Positions 20,345 through 31,754 of a stretch of DNA of 64,000 bases are shown piece after piece. Origin of the DNA: Trissonchulus latispiculum (lineage: Eukaryota; Nematoda; Enoplea; Enoplida; Ironidae). The stretch is taken from the NCBI GenBank assembly GCA_030248195.1, contig JASAND010026210.1:62001-126000 (forward strand), given 5' to 3'. The notes under the pieces are model-generated. The model saw only the letters and a program-made list of their open reading frames with translations. It was not told where the DNA came from and ran no database searches. Numbering within the stretch: the first letter of the stretch is position 1; every line of letters starts with the position of its first letter. The position numbers and the translations under genes were made by a program.

Positions 20345-22997
20345 TCCTACAACTCTCAGAATTGTGCGTGAAACGACTGTTCAGGACGTTGAGGGGGCAG
20401 GTCCCCATCTAGTTTCTCGTTATGGTGTGTCGGTCCCGTCGGAAACTCGGGTCCGTTCTGTAGGAGCTATTCCGGCCGAAAATTCTGCAGAAACTTCTGT
20501 TCAAGCAGTAGGGTCTCAAATTGTTTCGCGTTTTGCATTACCGGCTCCTTTATCGGCAGATACTTGTCAGTCAGATTTTCCGGCGGGGAGGGCTCTTCCT
20601 GAGGGGGGAGGGGGCTTTGCCTCTCCCTCGGATGACGGTTGTGCAGGCTGGTACGGGGGGGAACAAAATTTGGCAGTCCCTTCTGGTCAGCCCGCGCCTA
20701 ATGCCACCTTCCAGTCCTCCAATGAGCGATTCATCGACAGCGCCTATCAGAGGGTCTTGAGTCCCGCCCAAAATTTGGGGGACCCCCAAGGAAATTCTCA
20801 GGGATTGACCGGCGTCGTGACGGGTACGCATGATACGCATCTGATCCCGTTGGGCTATGCTGGAGCAATTTATACGCAGTCCGTTCCTTTGAATCAGCCG
20901 GTGGGTGGTTCAGTCCCACAGGATAATTCCTCGGAATATGCTTCTCCCCAATCCCAAATTCCAGCGCCGACTCCCCTCCCAGTGACGTCTGGTCCCCGAA
21001 TTGATCCAAATTTAATTATGGTCCGATCAGATTCACAGGATTGCATTCCAGTGCCGGCGTGCTCACATGACGCAGTCGGCATTCCGGGATCCTACCCTCC
21101 AAAATCTCCTGATGAAATTTATCCTGTTGTACCGGATCCAGCTACCCTAAATCCGCCTGTGGTGTCCCCTGAATTTTATGTCCGCGACTCGGGGCAAGGA
21201 GGCTCCTCCTACCTGACCCTGCGGCCGAATACGTACGGCTACCATTTGTATCAGGGGGCGTGCATGGCTGGCCCTCAGCCCGGGTTGGAACGCCACATGC
21301 CTCAAGTCCGACGTATTCCTGACCCGTCGCTTCAAAAAGTGGACCAGTATGCTCTGAAAATACCCAAGACATTTCAATATGATGTCCTAGAGAGACAAGT
21401 TCATGAGAATCCTACTGTCCACGAATTGGAACGTTCAGGCATGTGGGATCCAACCCGGCAGGATCTACAAGGACCAATACCGAATCCGTACATGCCTGGG
21501 CCGGCGCCCCCTGATCCAAATGCTGACGCGTACTATTTGGCCGCAGAAACGGTAGCTCATACCCAGACCTGTGACTATGTGGCCCAACATCAAGTGGTCA
21601 CCCCTGGTCCGGGGCCCTCGGCCCCTGTGCGGCCCCAAAACTTGGTTTGGATCCCGGTGGCGGGTGCAGGCCAGGGGTTGGGAGGGCCCCCCCAGGGGTC
21701 TATCCGGCCACTGGTTCAAAATATGGGTCAAAATGTGGGGTTTGCCCAGGATCCTGCAGTTCAGCCTACGAGGTTTGTCTATTCTCAACAACGACCTGTG
21801 CTACAACCTCGGATCCCTCAGGCTCAAATGATAAATCCTCCACCGCCCCCGCCTGTTCAATTGGTTCCCAGACACCCGGTCCCTCGTCTGACGGCTGCCC
21901 CGGGAGCCAACCCTCCAAATCCCCCTCCTCCTCCACCTCCGGGCGTGCGACCTCCTCTGCTGAGAGCGGTTCTTCCGGCTCCTGCGCCAAAGGTCGCCCC
22001 ACAACCTGTTTTGTCGACTCAAACCTACGTTTCTCATCCAACTCCGTCGACAATGCAGGCAACGGATTCTTCAGTGGCCAAGCATGATGCTTCGCTTTAC
22101 AGAATGTATATCGACATTTTACGTGATATTCCCCGATTTGACCCTGATCGGATGTATTTGGAGGATTGGCTCCCCAACTTTAAATCTGCTGTGACTATTC
22201 ACAAAATTCCATCAGAACAGTGGGCACGGCTGCTATTCAATAAGTTGATGGGAAAAGCCCTGATTTATGCCTCCCGTTGTGGACCTGATGTCGCAGATAC
22301 ATTCGAAGGGTTCGTCAATTTGCTGAAGTCCCAATTTCCTCCACCACAGCTGTCAATCCGGGACAGATATGTGTCTTTCGCTAGAAGGGTCCAGCGTCAT
22401 GGGGAGTCGGTACGTAGATATATTTCGGAGTTGCAGGCCCAAGTCATTTCCATTTGGCCGGATGATGCCTTGGAACGCGAACAGCAGTGTGTCCAGCAAC
22501 TTTTTGCTGGAATCACGGACAAAACATACATCAGTGCCTTGGCTCCGCTTTTCATTGACCACGCCCCCACCATGGATCAAATTCTACGCATAATAGATAA
22601 ATTGGATTCCCGGGACTCAAGACCTTCTGAAGAGGATAGCCTGTGCTACTCGATGCCTCTGTATCAGGTATCTGCTGATGATATGGTCCAAAATGATTCC
22701 AATCCAAATTCCAAGCCTGCCGTGGAAAAACCCAAGGACCTGGCGGGTGGAATCCGCATGGAACTACGGGAAATGCGCGATTGGGTGGAACAGCAGATCC
22801 GGGACCGGTTCAATCAGATGGAAGAAGAACGAAAACGGAGATTGGGACCTGTCTGTAAGTTTTGTAAGAGGAAGGGGCACCCCCCAGAAAAATGCTGGGA
22901 TAAATATCCTGAGTTAGCCCCCCCAGACTATAAAGTTCAAATTTGTCTAATACTTTGTAGGAGGTTCTGGTTGGTCCTTAGGGGGGCAGTGTCATAA
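20169..22997 (+). CDS. Retrotransposon Gag (capsid-like domain and zinc knuckle)
   Basis: The open frame runs 942 codons, though genuine gag sequence in this frame probably begins near 20293. A very long Pro/Gly/Gln-rich region leads to a poly-Pro stretch at about 21840-21950. A helical Retrotrans_gag-type domain follows at about 22150-22615, with WLPNFKSAV, WARLLFNKLMGKAL, FVNLLKSQFP and RDRYVSFARRVQRHGESVRR. Next comes a basic linker and a CCHC zinc knuckle, CKFCKRKGHPPEKC (22854-22895, CX2CX4HX4C), for RNA packaging. The frame stops about 34 codons later, with no protease. Gag is expected to form particles that package element RNA. The proline-rich N-terminal extension of about 650 residues is unusually long. 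Confidence 0.85.
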   Translation: MRGVMPLCCIKLLGGLWLQSQSSHPCRLGGSLPPQVWSLPPQISEDLAAEVQAQWAGVDPTTLRIVRETTVQDVEGAGPHLVSRYGVSVPSETRVRSVGAIPAENSAETSVQAVGSQIVSRFALPAPLSADTCQSDFPAGRALPEGGGGFASPSDDGCAGWYGGEQNLAVPSGQPAPNATFQSSNERFIDSAYQRVLSPAQNLGDPQGNSQGLTGVVTGTHDTHLIPLGYAGAIYTQSVPLNQPVGGSVPQDNSSEYASPQSQIPAPTPLPVTSGPRIDPNLIMVRSDSQDCIPVPACSHDAVGIPGSYPPKSPDEIYPVVPDPATLNPPVVSPEFYVRDSGQGGSSYLTLRPNTYGYHLYQGACMAGPQPGLERHMPQVRRIPDPSLQKVDQYALKIPKTFQYDVLERQVHENPTVHELERSGMWDPTRQDLQGPIPNPYMPGPAPPDPNADAYYLAAETVAHTQTCDYVAQHQVVTPGPGPSAPVRPQNLVWIPVAGAGQGLGGPPQGSIRPLVQNMGQNVGFAQDPAVQPTRFVYSQQRPVLQPRIPQAQMINPPPPPPVQLVPRHPVPRLTAAPGANPPNPPPPPPPGVRPPLLRAVLPAPAPKVAPQPVLSTQTYVSHPTPSTMQATDSSVAKHDASLYRMYIDILRDIPRFDPDRMYLEDWLPNFKSAVTIHKIPSEQWARLLFNKLMGKALIYASRCGPDVADTFEGFVNLLKSQFPPPQLSIRDRYVSFARRVQRHGESVRRYISELQAQVISIWPDDALEREQQCVQQLFAGITDKTYISALAPLFIDHAPTMDQILRIIDKLDSRDSRPSEEDSLCYSMPLYQVSADDMVQNDSNPNSKPAVEKPKDLAGGIRMELREMRDWVEQQIRDRFNQMEEERKRRLGPVCKFCKRKGHPPEKCWDKYPELAPPDYKVQICLILCRRFWLVLRGAVS

Positions 22998-25344
22998 TAA
23001 AATTGTTTATTAGGTGACTTGATTTCATTATTGTATGTATATAAATAATAAATAATCTTGGATGGAATTTACATGACTTAAATTTTAGATACGTATGTTT
23101 CGCATAGGATTTTTATGCCTTATTGGCCGTTATATTCTCAAATGCTTCCTTTCAAATTGAATACGTATGTTTGTTATTTATGTGCAGAAAAGTCTACTCT
23201 AGATTTATACACGTATGTTTAGGCATCAAATAGCCAGAATATTATTAGAAATTGTAGAGTTTTCGCGAAAATTCATATTATTTTCCATGAATTCTATAAA
23301 GTCTTTTAGTTGAACGATTGTTAGTATGGGATGGGTCTGTCTTGTTTAGGGGGTAGTTGTCTACCTCGTCCTATTTGGTGTTTTCCGGAACCTCCTACAC
23401 TTGTCGTTTTAAATTTTTGTCTCACTATTTTTACCATTTTATCTTTGTTTTTAACTTTTTGTCATTAAAAGTCACAACATTTTACCTATAGGCAATAGTT
23501 CTGGGGTTACTTTTATTTTTCTCCCGCCTCTCGTGTGGTGCTTGCGGTTATGATCCCAATCCCCAGATTAGGATTCTGAGGAGCGTGGAGAATAACATGC
23601 AGCACTTACACAAAGATTCCGTAGTTTGTCAGCCGCTTTTCCTTGATAGGGAACTGTCAGGACTTCTTCCCCTGGGATTAGGATTCCTGGGGCGGGAAGC
23701 ACTGGCCGTTTCCCTCCTTAAATTCATAGGTAGGGCTAATATGTACGAAGCTGGTAGTAGATGTGTAATGTATGTGGTTGTGGTTTCTTTGTTGTGATGC
23801 ATATATTGTTGTTTACGTAGGTTGTTTTTATGATGTTGTTCATTTTTGCTACTAATAAAAGTTCATTTCTTTGTGTTTATCTTGTGTCTATAAGTATGTA
23901 TGTGTCCCTCCCGTTCCCCCTCAGTGAGCCTATGTCCCCTGCTTGGATCGGTGGTGCTTGTCCGTCTGTTCCTGTGGACGGGTGGAACGTCGGAGGTTTG
24001 GGTTGGCTGGTGTTGTGAGGGCTCTGGTCTTGTTGGGCATGGTGGTTCTATAGTTTCTGCGGTTCCTACAGTTCTGGTCCCTGGGTACTATCGGGTTTCT
24101 GGAGGGCTCTTGCCTCGTAGGGGGCGGCTTTCCAGGAGCATTGGTGGGACAAGTTGGTGGTCTTCGGTGACCTTATTCCGGTGATTTAGGGTGCCGTTTG
24201 TGGCCAGCTCGGTGGTGCGAGCTTAGTAGAACTTTGTACAGTGCTTGTGGTTCTTACTTGGCATCGTGCCTTGGGAACTGTTGCTGGTGGTTTGTGGTGG
24301 TAGTGACGTTGGGTGGATTTGTGTGTGGCCATGCCAGTGGTTGGCGGCGGGCGTGTTTTGCCCTCAATTGACTGTGTGACTGCGTGAAGACTCCGGTCCT
24401 GGGTCTAGGCTCGCTGTTGTTGCCCTTTGTTCCCCATATATATGTTGTGTTGTGCCGATATTTACCATGTGGTGGGGGGAAGAGTGTTTGTAATTGGGAT
24501 ATGCGTGGGCGGGGGAGCTTTTGGGGGTGAAACTTATTTAAATTCTGTGAAACATTGGTGTTCTTCTTACTTTCCTTGAACGTCGGAGGTTTCGGATTTT
24601 CTTAAATTAGGGCGCCCGCTACCTTGGCTGGGCCATTGTACTGTTTCATATTCTTTTCTTTTCTTCTTTTGTTCTACTACCAGCTATAATCATGTTGTAT
24701 TTTACTCATTCTTATTCTTTTCGGGTTCTAACTGTCTGGTTTGTGTTTCACTTTTCTGTCCAAAAACGAACACGATACTTTCTTCTTCAAAAATTCTTTC
24801 TTCCAAAATTCTTGCCATCTTGTTTACTGCCATGATTTGCCACATATGACCGATTCGGTGTTGCTTTATACCTTGTGCTTTATTACCATTGTGCTTTATT
24901 CATAGAATCTACCTTTTATATGGCATTGTTTATAGTCTACTTTGTCCGGTTAGTCTGTATAGTGGGGTCGAATTATTAGGTTACTTTCGTCTGAGGTTTA
25001 GGAAAATTTTTGTTTTTGCTCGTAGCTTGGCCTGTGTATATATTTGTCGGATGTCGCCTTGCGGGTATGTCTGTTGTTTGTATGTGTTGTTGTCTGTTGT
25101 ATGTTGTAGTTCGTCTTGTTTGTCTGTCTTCGTTTTTTCTTTATCGGGGCAAGCACCGGTAGTGGGCCCGTGTGTGTGTTGTGGTGCTCTGTTCCCATTG
25201 TCAGCCTCTGGAGAGGTTCTCCAGTGTAGTTTTACGGTGTTTTCAAATTCTCACACGCGTTTTATCACACTAGTACCTACGATTTGTTCCTTAATCTAAA
25301 TTTTATCCTACTAATTTGCGTACCGCGGCGTGGGCGCGCGGGCC
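22998..25344. other. Non-coding interior of the LTR element
   Basis: T- and G-rich sequence with no pol motifs. The motif ACGTATGTTT recurs near 23091, 23163 and 23211. The longest frame (24889-25299, 136 codons) is Cys/Leu/Val-rich with no domain and is probably chance. The region may carry packaging or replication signals, but none can be named. Confidence 0.6.
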
Positions 25345-25359
25345 AAAGAGGGGGTAATT

Positions 25360-25832
25360 TGTGAAATATTCGTTAGAAACGATGTTAATTTTGTAAATTA
25401 GTTCATGAATGATAAAGCTATTCTTGAAATTTAGCTACTTTGATAGCTTATAAAGATGGAGATTATTATTCAAAAAGTTGTGGTGAGCAGTCTTGGTTAG
25501 ATACTATCGATAAGTTGGTTGGGTGTGGGCCCTATATCATTGTGTTGGCAGCTGAGACATTAGTTTCATTTTGGGTACAGTTTTGCTGGTTGTGTTGAAT
25601 ATTTGTTCAAGTGTCTTCGTATCATTTGGTCAAAAATGTTGTTTGTTAATTACGTGTAAATTTTGAGATTAAAGTATCGTGTGAATTTCTGCTAATTTTA
25701 ATTAGGTTTTTATCAGCTAGGCACGAGGAGGAGCGGTAGGCATACACTACCGATTGTGAACCTGCAGCTAATTAGTCAAGTCTCGTTTATTGGTCATGAA
25801 GCATAGGCACAGACAGTAACTTCTTTTTTACA
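25360..25832 (+). repeat. 3' long terminal repeat
   Basis: 473 bp, TGTGAAATATT...TTTTTTACA, matching the 5' LTR except for one base in the terminal pyrimidine run. The purine tract AAAGAGGGGG precedes it and the CAGT target duplication follows at 25833-25836. Confidence 0.93.
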
Positions 25833-25836
25833 CAGT

Positions 25837-26336
25837 CGTGTTTAGTTTATTTGTGAATAACTCTTAAACTCGAGTTTACTAAAACTGGAGTTTATGTTTA
25901 AATTTTAAACACTTGCTCAAGTGATGTTTGTTTAACTCATGCTTAGCAAAAGACGAGTCATTTATTACAAAAGGCAAACAGAACATATTTATGATTTTTA
26001 TGTATACAAATGAAAGCTTTAATTTTCAAGACGTTAACTTTCAGGGCTAGCATATACTCTCTAAGAACTGATTTGTCATAAAAATCCAATTCCACTATTT
26101 TTCGTCAAAATTCAAACCACGTGAGTTTCAGGACGGAAACAACAAAATTACGATTTCGCAATTCCAATTATGTTATATTTTTTCTTATCTGATGTCAAAC
26201 CACAGCATATAACTATGATTTTGTCTTGCTGTTTTGTCTTAGAGGTGTATAATATTATTTAACCCTTCGTCTCAGTAAATATTCTGAGACCTGCAGAATT
26301 TTTGGTCCCAACATGGAGGGGGACACAGAAGATGAA
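25837..26336. other. AT-rich spacer, no gene
   Basis: Only short frames are present. It separates the LTR element from the hAT-type element. Confidence 0.4.
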
Positions 26337-28037
26337 CTTTGGTGTAGAGTTGGGACCGGTTCCACTAGAACCGGTTGGAACCGGAACCGGAACCGGAACC
26401 GAACCGGAAGGAATTTTAGAACCGGAACCGGAACCGGTAGAATTTGGAACCGGCCGGTTCCACTCTTAAAAATGAACTTGAACTACTTTTTTTGCAGGAG
26501 TTTAAATTTTGCAAAAGCTGGATTTTGTTTTTGCGGTTGCCATTCACTGTTGTCATTCGTGTTGTCTTTTTCAAGCTAGTGACTGAAATTGAAACTAAAA
26601 ATCTAGTTTGAACTGAAACTAAACAAATTTAGACTGGAAGGCGAAATATGTAGGATGAGACTGATAATAATTAAGAGTTTCAAAACTAAACGCGAAATGA
26701 AGGTACAATTATTGGAACTGAAACTGAAGCTGACACACTCCATAGAATAAATTTAGACCCTAAACTGAAAACGGCAGGTTCAGCTTCCACTGAAGGTGAC
26801 ACAAACTCACCGCTTCCCCTTTCAGGCGATCGAGGCACGTTTCAGGTTTCACTGAAGCCGAGGCATAGAATTAAGTGAAATTTCATATGTTTCTTTGAAT
26901 CAATACTAGTGACATTATCCCGTCTGTTAAGACAAAAATTAAATGTTAAACATACTTGAAAAATTAGGAACGTGTATTGTAAGGGAAAATTTCTACTTCC
27001 TTTATTCCGGAAGGAATTTCGTATTTTTTTGTTTTCTTTCATGCTTCTGATTTTTCAAATTTTATTAAGTAATTTTGTGTGTATTACAAAATGCAGTTGT
27101 GAAAATGTCTCTAAATTAATTTTAACGAATTTGTGAAATTTTCTGTTCTAAAATTCCAATTGTAATTGATGAAAGACGGGCACTTCCGTTCAGACGTGAA
27201 CGATACATCGCCGAATGAAACCTTTAACCAGCTTACATATTTGAATATTAACCTCATAGAAAACATGAAAGCTCGATGGGATGTAGTCGGAAATGGAGTA
27301 TATCTTCTCATAAAATTGGTAAATGGAAGGTGGTGTTGTCAGCACGCAAGATTTAAGCAACTTTTTAAAAAAATTAGTAAATTGTAGAGGAGTAGAAAAC
27401 TTCGAAAGTTGATTACTTATTTTCTTATTTTTAAGCTATCGGCAACGGAGACGAAAGTCAATCAAAGTTCAAATAATGGAACAGCATGTAGAAGTATCTG
27501 TTAGCTATTTTGTGTAATCAAGCGACTGTACATTTCCTCGTTAAATATAACTTTAATATATATGTTCTTCTTTCCAATTTGGCTTTCAGCTTTTAAATAT
27601 TTTAAATGCATTTAAATGGTTTGGAAACTATTTGCTTCTGACACTGTAGTCTTTTTAAAGAAATAAAAATTTAAGCTCCAGCATATCTCAATTCTCAGCA
27701 TGTTTTACTGAAACGTTGTGCAGTTTACAAGATTCTGTCTGATTACAAGGCGCTGTCTGCATTTAGATGCACAGTAGAATCTCACCGTGAATTATCGAAA
27801 CAATTTGCTCGACCATACTAAAGTTTTAATTTTTTTACAAGTTTTAGTGTATGTTGTGCATATAGTAACAGCATTTGTAATGGAGCAAATTCAAGGTAAG
27901 GCAAAAACTTTAAAATTCTAAGTAAACAAAAAGTTTAACCCAGTTGGTTATTATTGCATTACCTATTCCAATTGTTTTGCAGTATTGCTTTATAATTTTG
28001 ATTGTATAACCCTTGCTGGGGGCCTGCATCCAATATT

Positions 28038-30510
28038 AAACAAGCTTATTTGCATGAATGGGTTGCCGCTGTCATTTTTCCTTTTATAAACAAGAAATTT
28101 ACCAAGTCCAGTGCCATGAAATCCGTACATTTTTCGGAAATCTCTATTTCAGCTTCGAAATCAGCGCCATCGAATTAGTCTATGACCAACTTTTGAGTGA
28201 AATCGGAGTCAAAAAATTTTCTGGCCCAAAATCCGGGTTTTCGTGAATTCCCGGATTTTCAGTTTTTCGGCCGAAACTTTCGCTAGACGCATTTGCGGCA
28301 AATGTCGCAAGAAGGAAAGTTGTTCAGCTCGACGAGCTCTTTCATTTGAGTACCATATCGACCACTTTTGCAAACATTTTACAAAATCCGGAATTTTCCG
28401 GTCCAATATCTCGAAATCCGTAAAATTTCCGGAAATTTCGATTTCAGTATCGAAATCAGCATGGTCGAATTACCCTATGACCAACTTTTGAGCGAAATCG
28501 GAGACAAAAAAGATTTTGGTCCAAAACCCGGGTTTCCGGGAATTCCCGGATTTTCAGTTTTTCGGCCATAACTTTCGCTAGACGCATTTCCGGAAAATGT
28601 CGCAAGAAGGAAAGTTGTTCAGCTCGACGAGCTCTTTCATTTGAGTACCATATCGACCACTTTCCGAAAAATTTTTCAAAATCCGGAATTTTCCTGGTCC
28701 AATATCTCGAAATCCGTAAATTTTCCGGAAATTTCGATTTTAGTTTCGAAATCAGCGTAGTTGAATTACCCTATGCGCAACTTTTAAGCAAAATCGGAGA
28801 CAAAAAATTTTTACGTTTCCCTTGGTCCCCCCTTACCATTCTAAAAAATTCCGGGATTCGCCATTCCCGGAATCCGGGAAGTACCGAACTGCCCGCGCTT
28901 CCGGGAGCACTTTAGGTCATCCCCAAGTCCCCCTGAAAATTTCAGCCGGATCGGCCCTGCCAATCAAAAGTTAGAGGGAGGGGGGACACATTCGGCAAGA
29001 AATAAATAAATAAACAAGCTTATTTGCATGAATGGGTTGCCGCTGTCATTTTTCCTCTTATAAACAAGAAATTTTCCGTGTCCAGTACCACCAAATCCGG
29101 GAATTTTCCGGAAAGTTCTATTTCAGTTTCGAAATCAGCGTCATCGAATTAGTCTATGACCAACTTTTGAGAGAAATCGGAGACAAAAAATTTTTTGATC
29201 CAAAATCCGGGTTTTCGGGAATTCCCGGATTTTCAGTTTTTCGGCCATAACTTTCGCTAGACGCATTTCCGGAAAATGTAGCAAGAAGGAAAGTTGTTCA
29301 GCTCGACGAGCTCTTTCATTGAGTACCATATCGACCACTTTTGGAGAAATTTTTCAAAATCCGGAATTTTCCGGGTCGAATATCTCGAAATCCGGAAATT
29401 TTCCGGAAATTTCGATTCCAGTTTCGAAATCAGCGCCATCGAATTGGGGTATGACCAACTTTTGAGCGAAATCGGAGACAAAAAATTTTTACGTTTCCCT
29501 TGGTCCCCCCTTACCATTCTAAAAAATTCCGGGATTCGCCATTCCCGGAATCCGGGAAGTACCGGTTCGCCTAAGAGATATGCAAACCTCCAAGTCAAGC
29601 TCTTCAAAATGAGGTATCAACCACCTCTCTACCCCTTTCCAATCTCGAGATCTAGGGGTGGACACATTCGGCAAGAAATAATAATAATAAATAACTAGCG
29701 CTACTGCAAGAATGTGTTGCCCACAACAGGTTTTTCTGTTTATTTTCTGCCATAACTTTCGCTAGACTCATTTTCATAAAATGTCGCAAGAATGAAAGTT
29801 GTTCAGCTTGACGAGCTCTTTCGTTTGAGTACCATATCGACCACTTTTGAAGAAATTTTTCAAAATCCGGAATTTTCCGGAGCGAATATCTCGAAATCCG
29901 GAAATTTTCCGGAAATTTCGATTCCAGTTTCGAAATCAGCGTGGTCGAATTACCCTATGACCAACATTTGAGGGAAATCGGAGACAAAAAATTTTTAAGT
30001 ACAAAACCCGGGTTTTCGTGAATTCCAGGGTTTTCAGTTTTTCGGTCATAACTTTCGCCAGACGCATTTTTATAAAATGTCGCAAGAAGGAAAGTTGTTC
30101 AGCTTGACGAGCTCTTTCGTTTGTGTACCATATCGACCACTTTTGGAGAAATTTTTCAAAATCCGGAATTTTCCGGAGCGAATATCTCGAAATCCGTAAA
30201 TTTTCAGGAAATTTCGATTTCAGTTTCGAAATCAGCGTGGTCGAGTTACCCTATGACCAACTTTTGAGCGAAATCGGAGACAAAAAATTTTTGACCAAAT
30301 TTTGGATTTTGAAATTTCGCCTTGGTCCCCCCTTACCATTCGAAAAATTCCGGGATTCGCCATTCCCGGAATTCGGAAGGTATCGGACTGCCCAACTGAG
30401 GATCCAATGTCCTAGTCAAGGGCTTCAAAATGAGGTATCAACCACCCCTGTACCCCTTCCCAATCTCGAAATCTAGGGGGGGGGACAGACGGATAATAAT
30501 AATAATAATA
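28038..30510. repeat. Diverged ~295-bp tandem repeats in units with TAA/TAAA tails
   Basis: A conserved core (CGAAATCAGC, then CTATGACCAACTTTTGAG and CGAAATCGGAGACAAAAAA) recurs at about 28156, 28454, 28747, 29128, 29424, 29935 and 30228. Spacings are mostly 293-298 bases. Larger blocks end in GACACATTCGGCAAGAAATA followed by (TAAA)n near 29000, (TAA)n near 29680, and GACAGACGG(ATA)n near 30490. The first two start with CAAGCTTATTTGCATGAATG. Frames in the repeats share FEISAIEL-like peptides only because the DNA repeats. It may be a satellite-like retroelement array. Confidence 0.7.
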
Positions 30511-30532
30511 ATAAGCACAGACCAATAACAAA

Positions 30533-30680
30533 GTGTTGCCCATTCCTTTGGAAAAGTGGGCAACACAATAATAACGGACATACTCAACTTAAAGGGTTGC
30601 CTTTTTGTGAAAAAGCGGCAACCCAATAACGGACATACCCAAGTTAAAGGGTTGCCTTTTTGTTGAAAAAGCGGCAACCC
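30533..30680. repeat. Array of three hairpins with GTTGCC/GGCAAC stems
   Basis: Three inverted repeats lie at 30533-30566 (GTGTTGCCCA with TGGGCAACAC), 30594-30624 and 30649-30680 (GGGTTGCC with GGCAACCC). The last two are spaced 55 bases apart and joined by CCAATAACGGACATAC-type linkers. There is no coding content. Confidence 0.75.
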
Positions 30681-30819
30681 AATAATGTTAAAATGTAACT
30701 ACGAATTTTGTACTTGGAACCGGGAACCGGAAGCTAGAACCGGAACCGGAACCGGTAGTCTAGAACCGGAACCGGAACCGGTTTTGAAAATTGGAACCAG
30801 TCCCAACTCTACTTTGGTG

Positions 30820-31754
30820 CACCCTGAATCACTCGTAACCTTAACATTGCATCTAACTCATAACTCATTTTCTCTCTCCCCCTCCCTTTTTGCGGGGTTA
30901 CCCCGTTCCCTTGGGTGGGTCCGTTCTACGTTAGCTAACCTCCTCTCCCCATTTTTGTTAATTCTTCTCTTTTCTCCCTTTAATTGCTGGTAACCCCACT
31001 ATTTCATTGTTATCCCCCTTTGGTAATCCTTGTTACTGTTTAACTGACGGGTAGCCCGCTGTTATTTGTTTGTCCCATTATGGGTGTGGGAATTTCTGTC
31101 GTAAATCGTTCGTTTGTCCATTACAGTGCCCAGTTGTCTTCCGTTTTATTTAATTAATTTTTATTAACTCCTTTTGACTAGATCTTGATCTCTTAGGTAG
31201 CTAAGTAGAACCCTGACAGTAGCCCGGGGTTTATTTAGAACTGAGCTTAATTGTTGTGTGAATCCCCCAAACTTTATCTGGCGTTGACGTCCCCCAAAAC
31301 ATCTGCCCACTCCCCTTGGCGAGGTTTGCCAGCGTTGAGTGAGACGCCTGGACTAAAGAACTCCACCCGCAGTCGACGGTTAGCGTCCATTGCGCCATTA
31401 ATAAATTATTTTTCCGGTGGGAAAATTTTCAAGGTGGAAAAATCACACCGTGACAGGCCGCGCCTGGACCAATTAATTTACTTATTGGAAAAATCCTACG
31501 CATTGGTGCCTATTCTATCTTCAACAAAGTAAGCGGTTTTAATAATTGAATAAGTCATAATAAAGCAGACATAAATTAGAAAATACACAAACTTGAGAAA
31601 GTAAATATGTAAGGCTGGATTTAAGTCGAAGAAACTTAGAACTGTTCAAGTACCATCCCGAATACACTGACCAGAAAAATTTTAGTGGAAGATAATTTAA
31701 GCCGACAGGAAACAAATTTAGAAACTACAGATACAAAACATACATATCCAGATC
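30820..31754. other. Intergenic stretch, no gene recognised
   Basis: A 93-codon plus frame (31251-31532) and C/T-rich sequence at 30850-31030 have no recognisable domain. A decayed retroelement leader is possible but not shown. Confidence 0.35.

Larger units (their letters stand above)
19263..25832 (+). mobile_element. LTR retrotransposon with gag only (TR-GAG-like), 4-bp duplication CAGT
   Basis: The 6570-bp element has near-identical LTRs, a primer-binding-site-like sequence after the 5' LTR, a long gag region and a polypurine tract AAAGAGGGGG at 25345-25354, just before the 3' LTR. It is flanked by CAGT on both sides. After gag ends at 22997, the remaining 2.3 kb shows no protease, reverse transcriptase, RNase H or integrase motif on either strand. 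Near-identical LTRs imply recent movement, so polymerase and integrase must have come in trans. This matches the TR-GAG class described in plants. A Ty3/Gypsy relationship is inferred from the gag type. Confidence 0.85.
26345..30811. mobile_element. 4.5-kb hAT-type non-autonomous element with GGAACC arrays
   Basis: The ends are TAGAGTTGGGACCGGTTCC and the inverted GGAACCAGTCCCAACTCTA, flanked by an exact 8-bp duplication CTTTGGTG at 26337-26344 and 30812-30819. Subterminal arrays of GGAACC/GGTTCC units lie at 26352-26464 and 30717-30798. The interior has no transposase frame. It instead holds ~295-bp tandem repeats (28050-30480) and a hairpin array (30533-30680). It is large for a non-autonomous hAT element. 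Confidence 0.85.

Noticed and set aside
21465..22087. Several 75-146-codon frames on both strands over gag
   Set aside because: They are shadows of the long proline-rich gag frame.
24889..25299. 136-codon frame in the LTR element after gag
   Set aside because: Composition is Cys/Val/Leu-rich with no domain and no pol motif, so it is likely chance in T/G-rich DNA. An envelope role cannot be supported.
28058..30476. Recurring FEISAIEL/YDQLLSEIGDK peptides as a repeated protein family
   Set aside because: The frames are short and interrupted, and the similarity follows the underlying DNA repeats including both strands, so protein coding is not supported.
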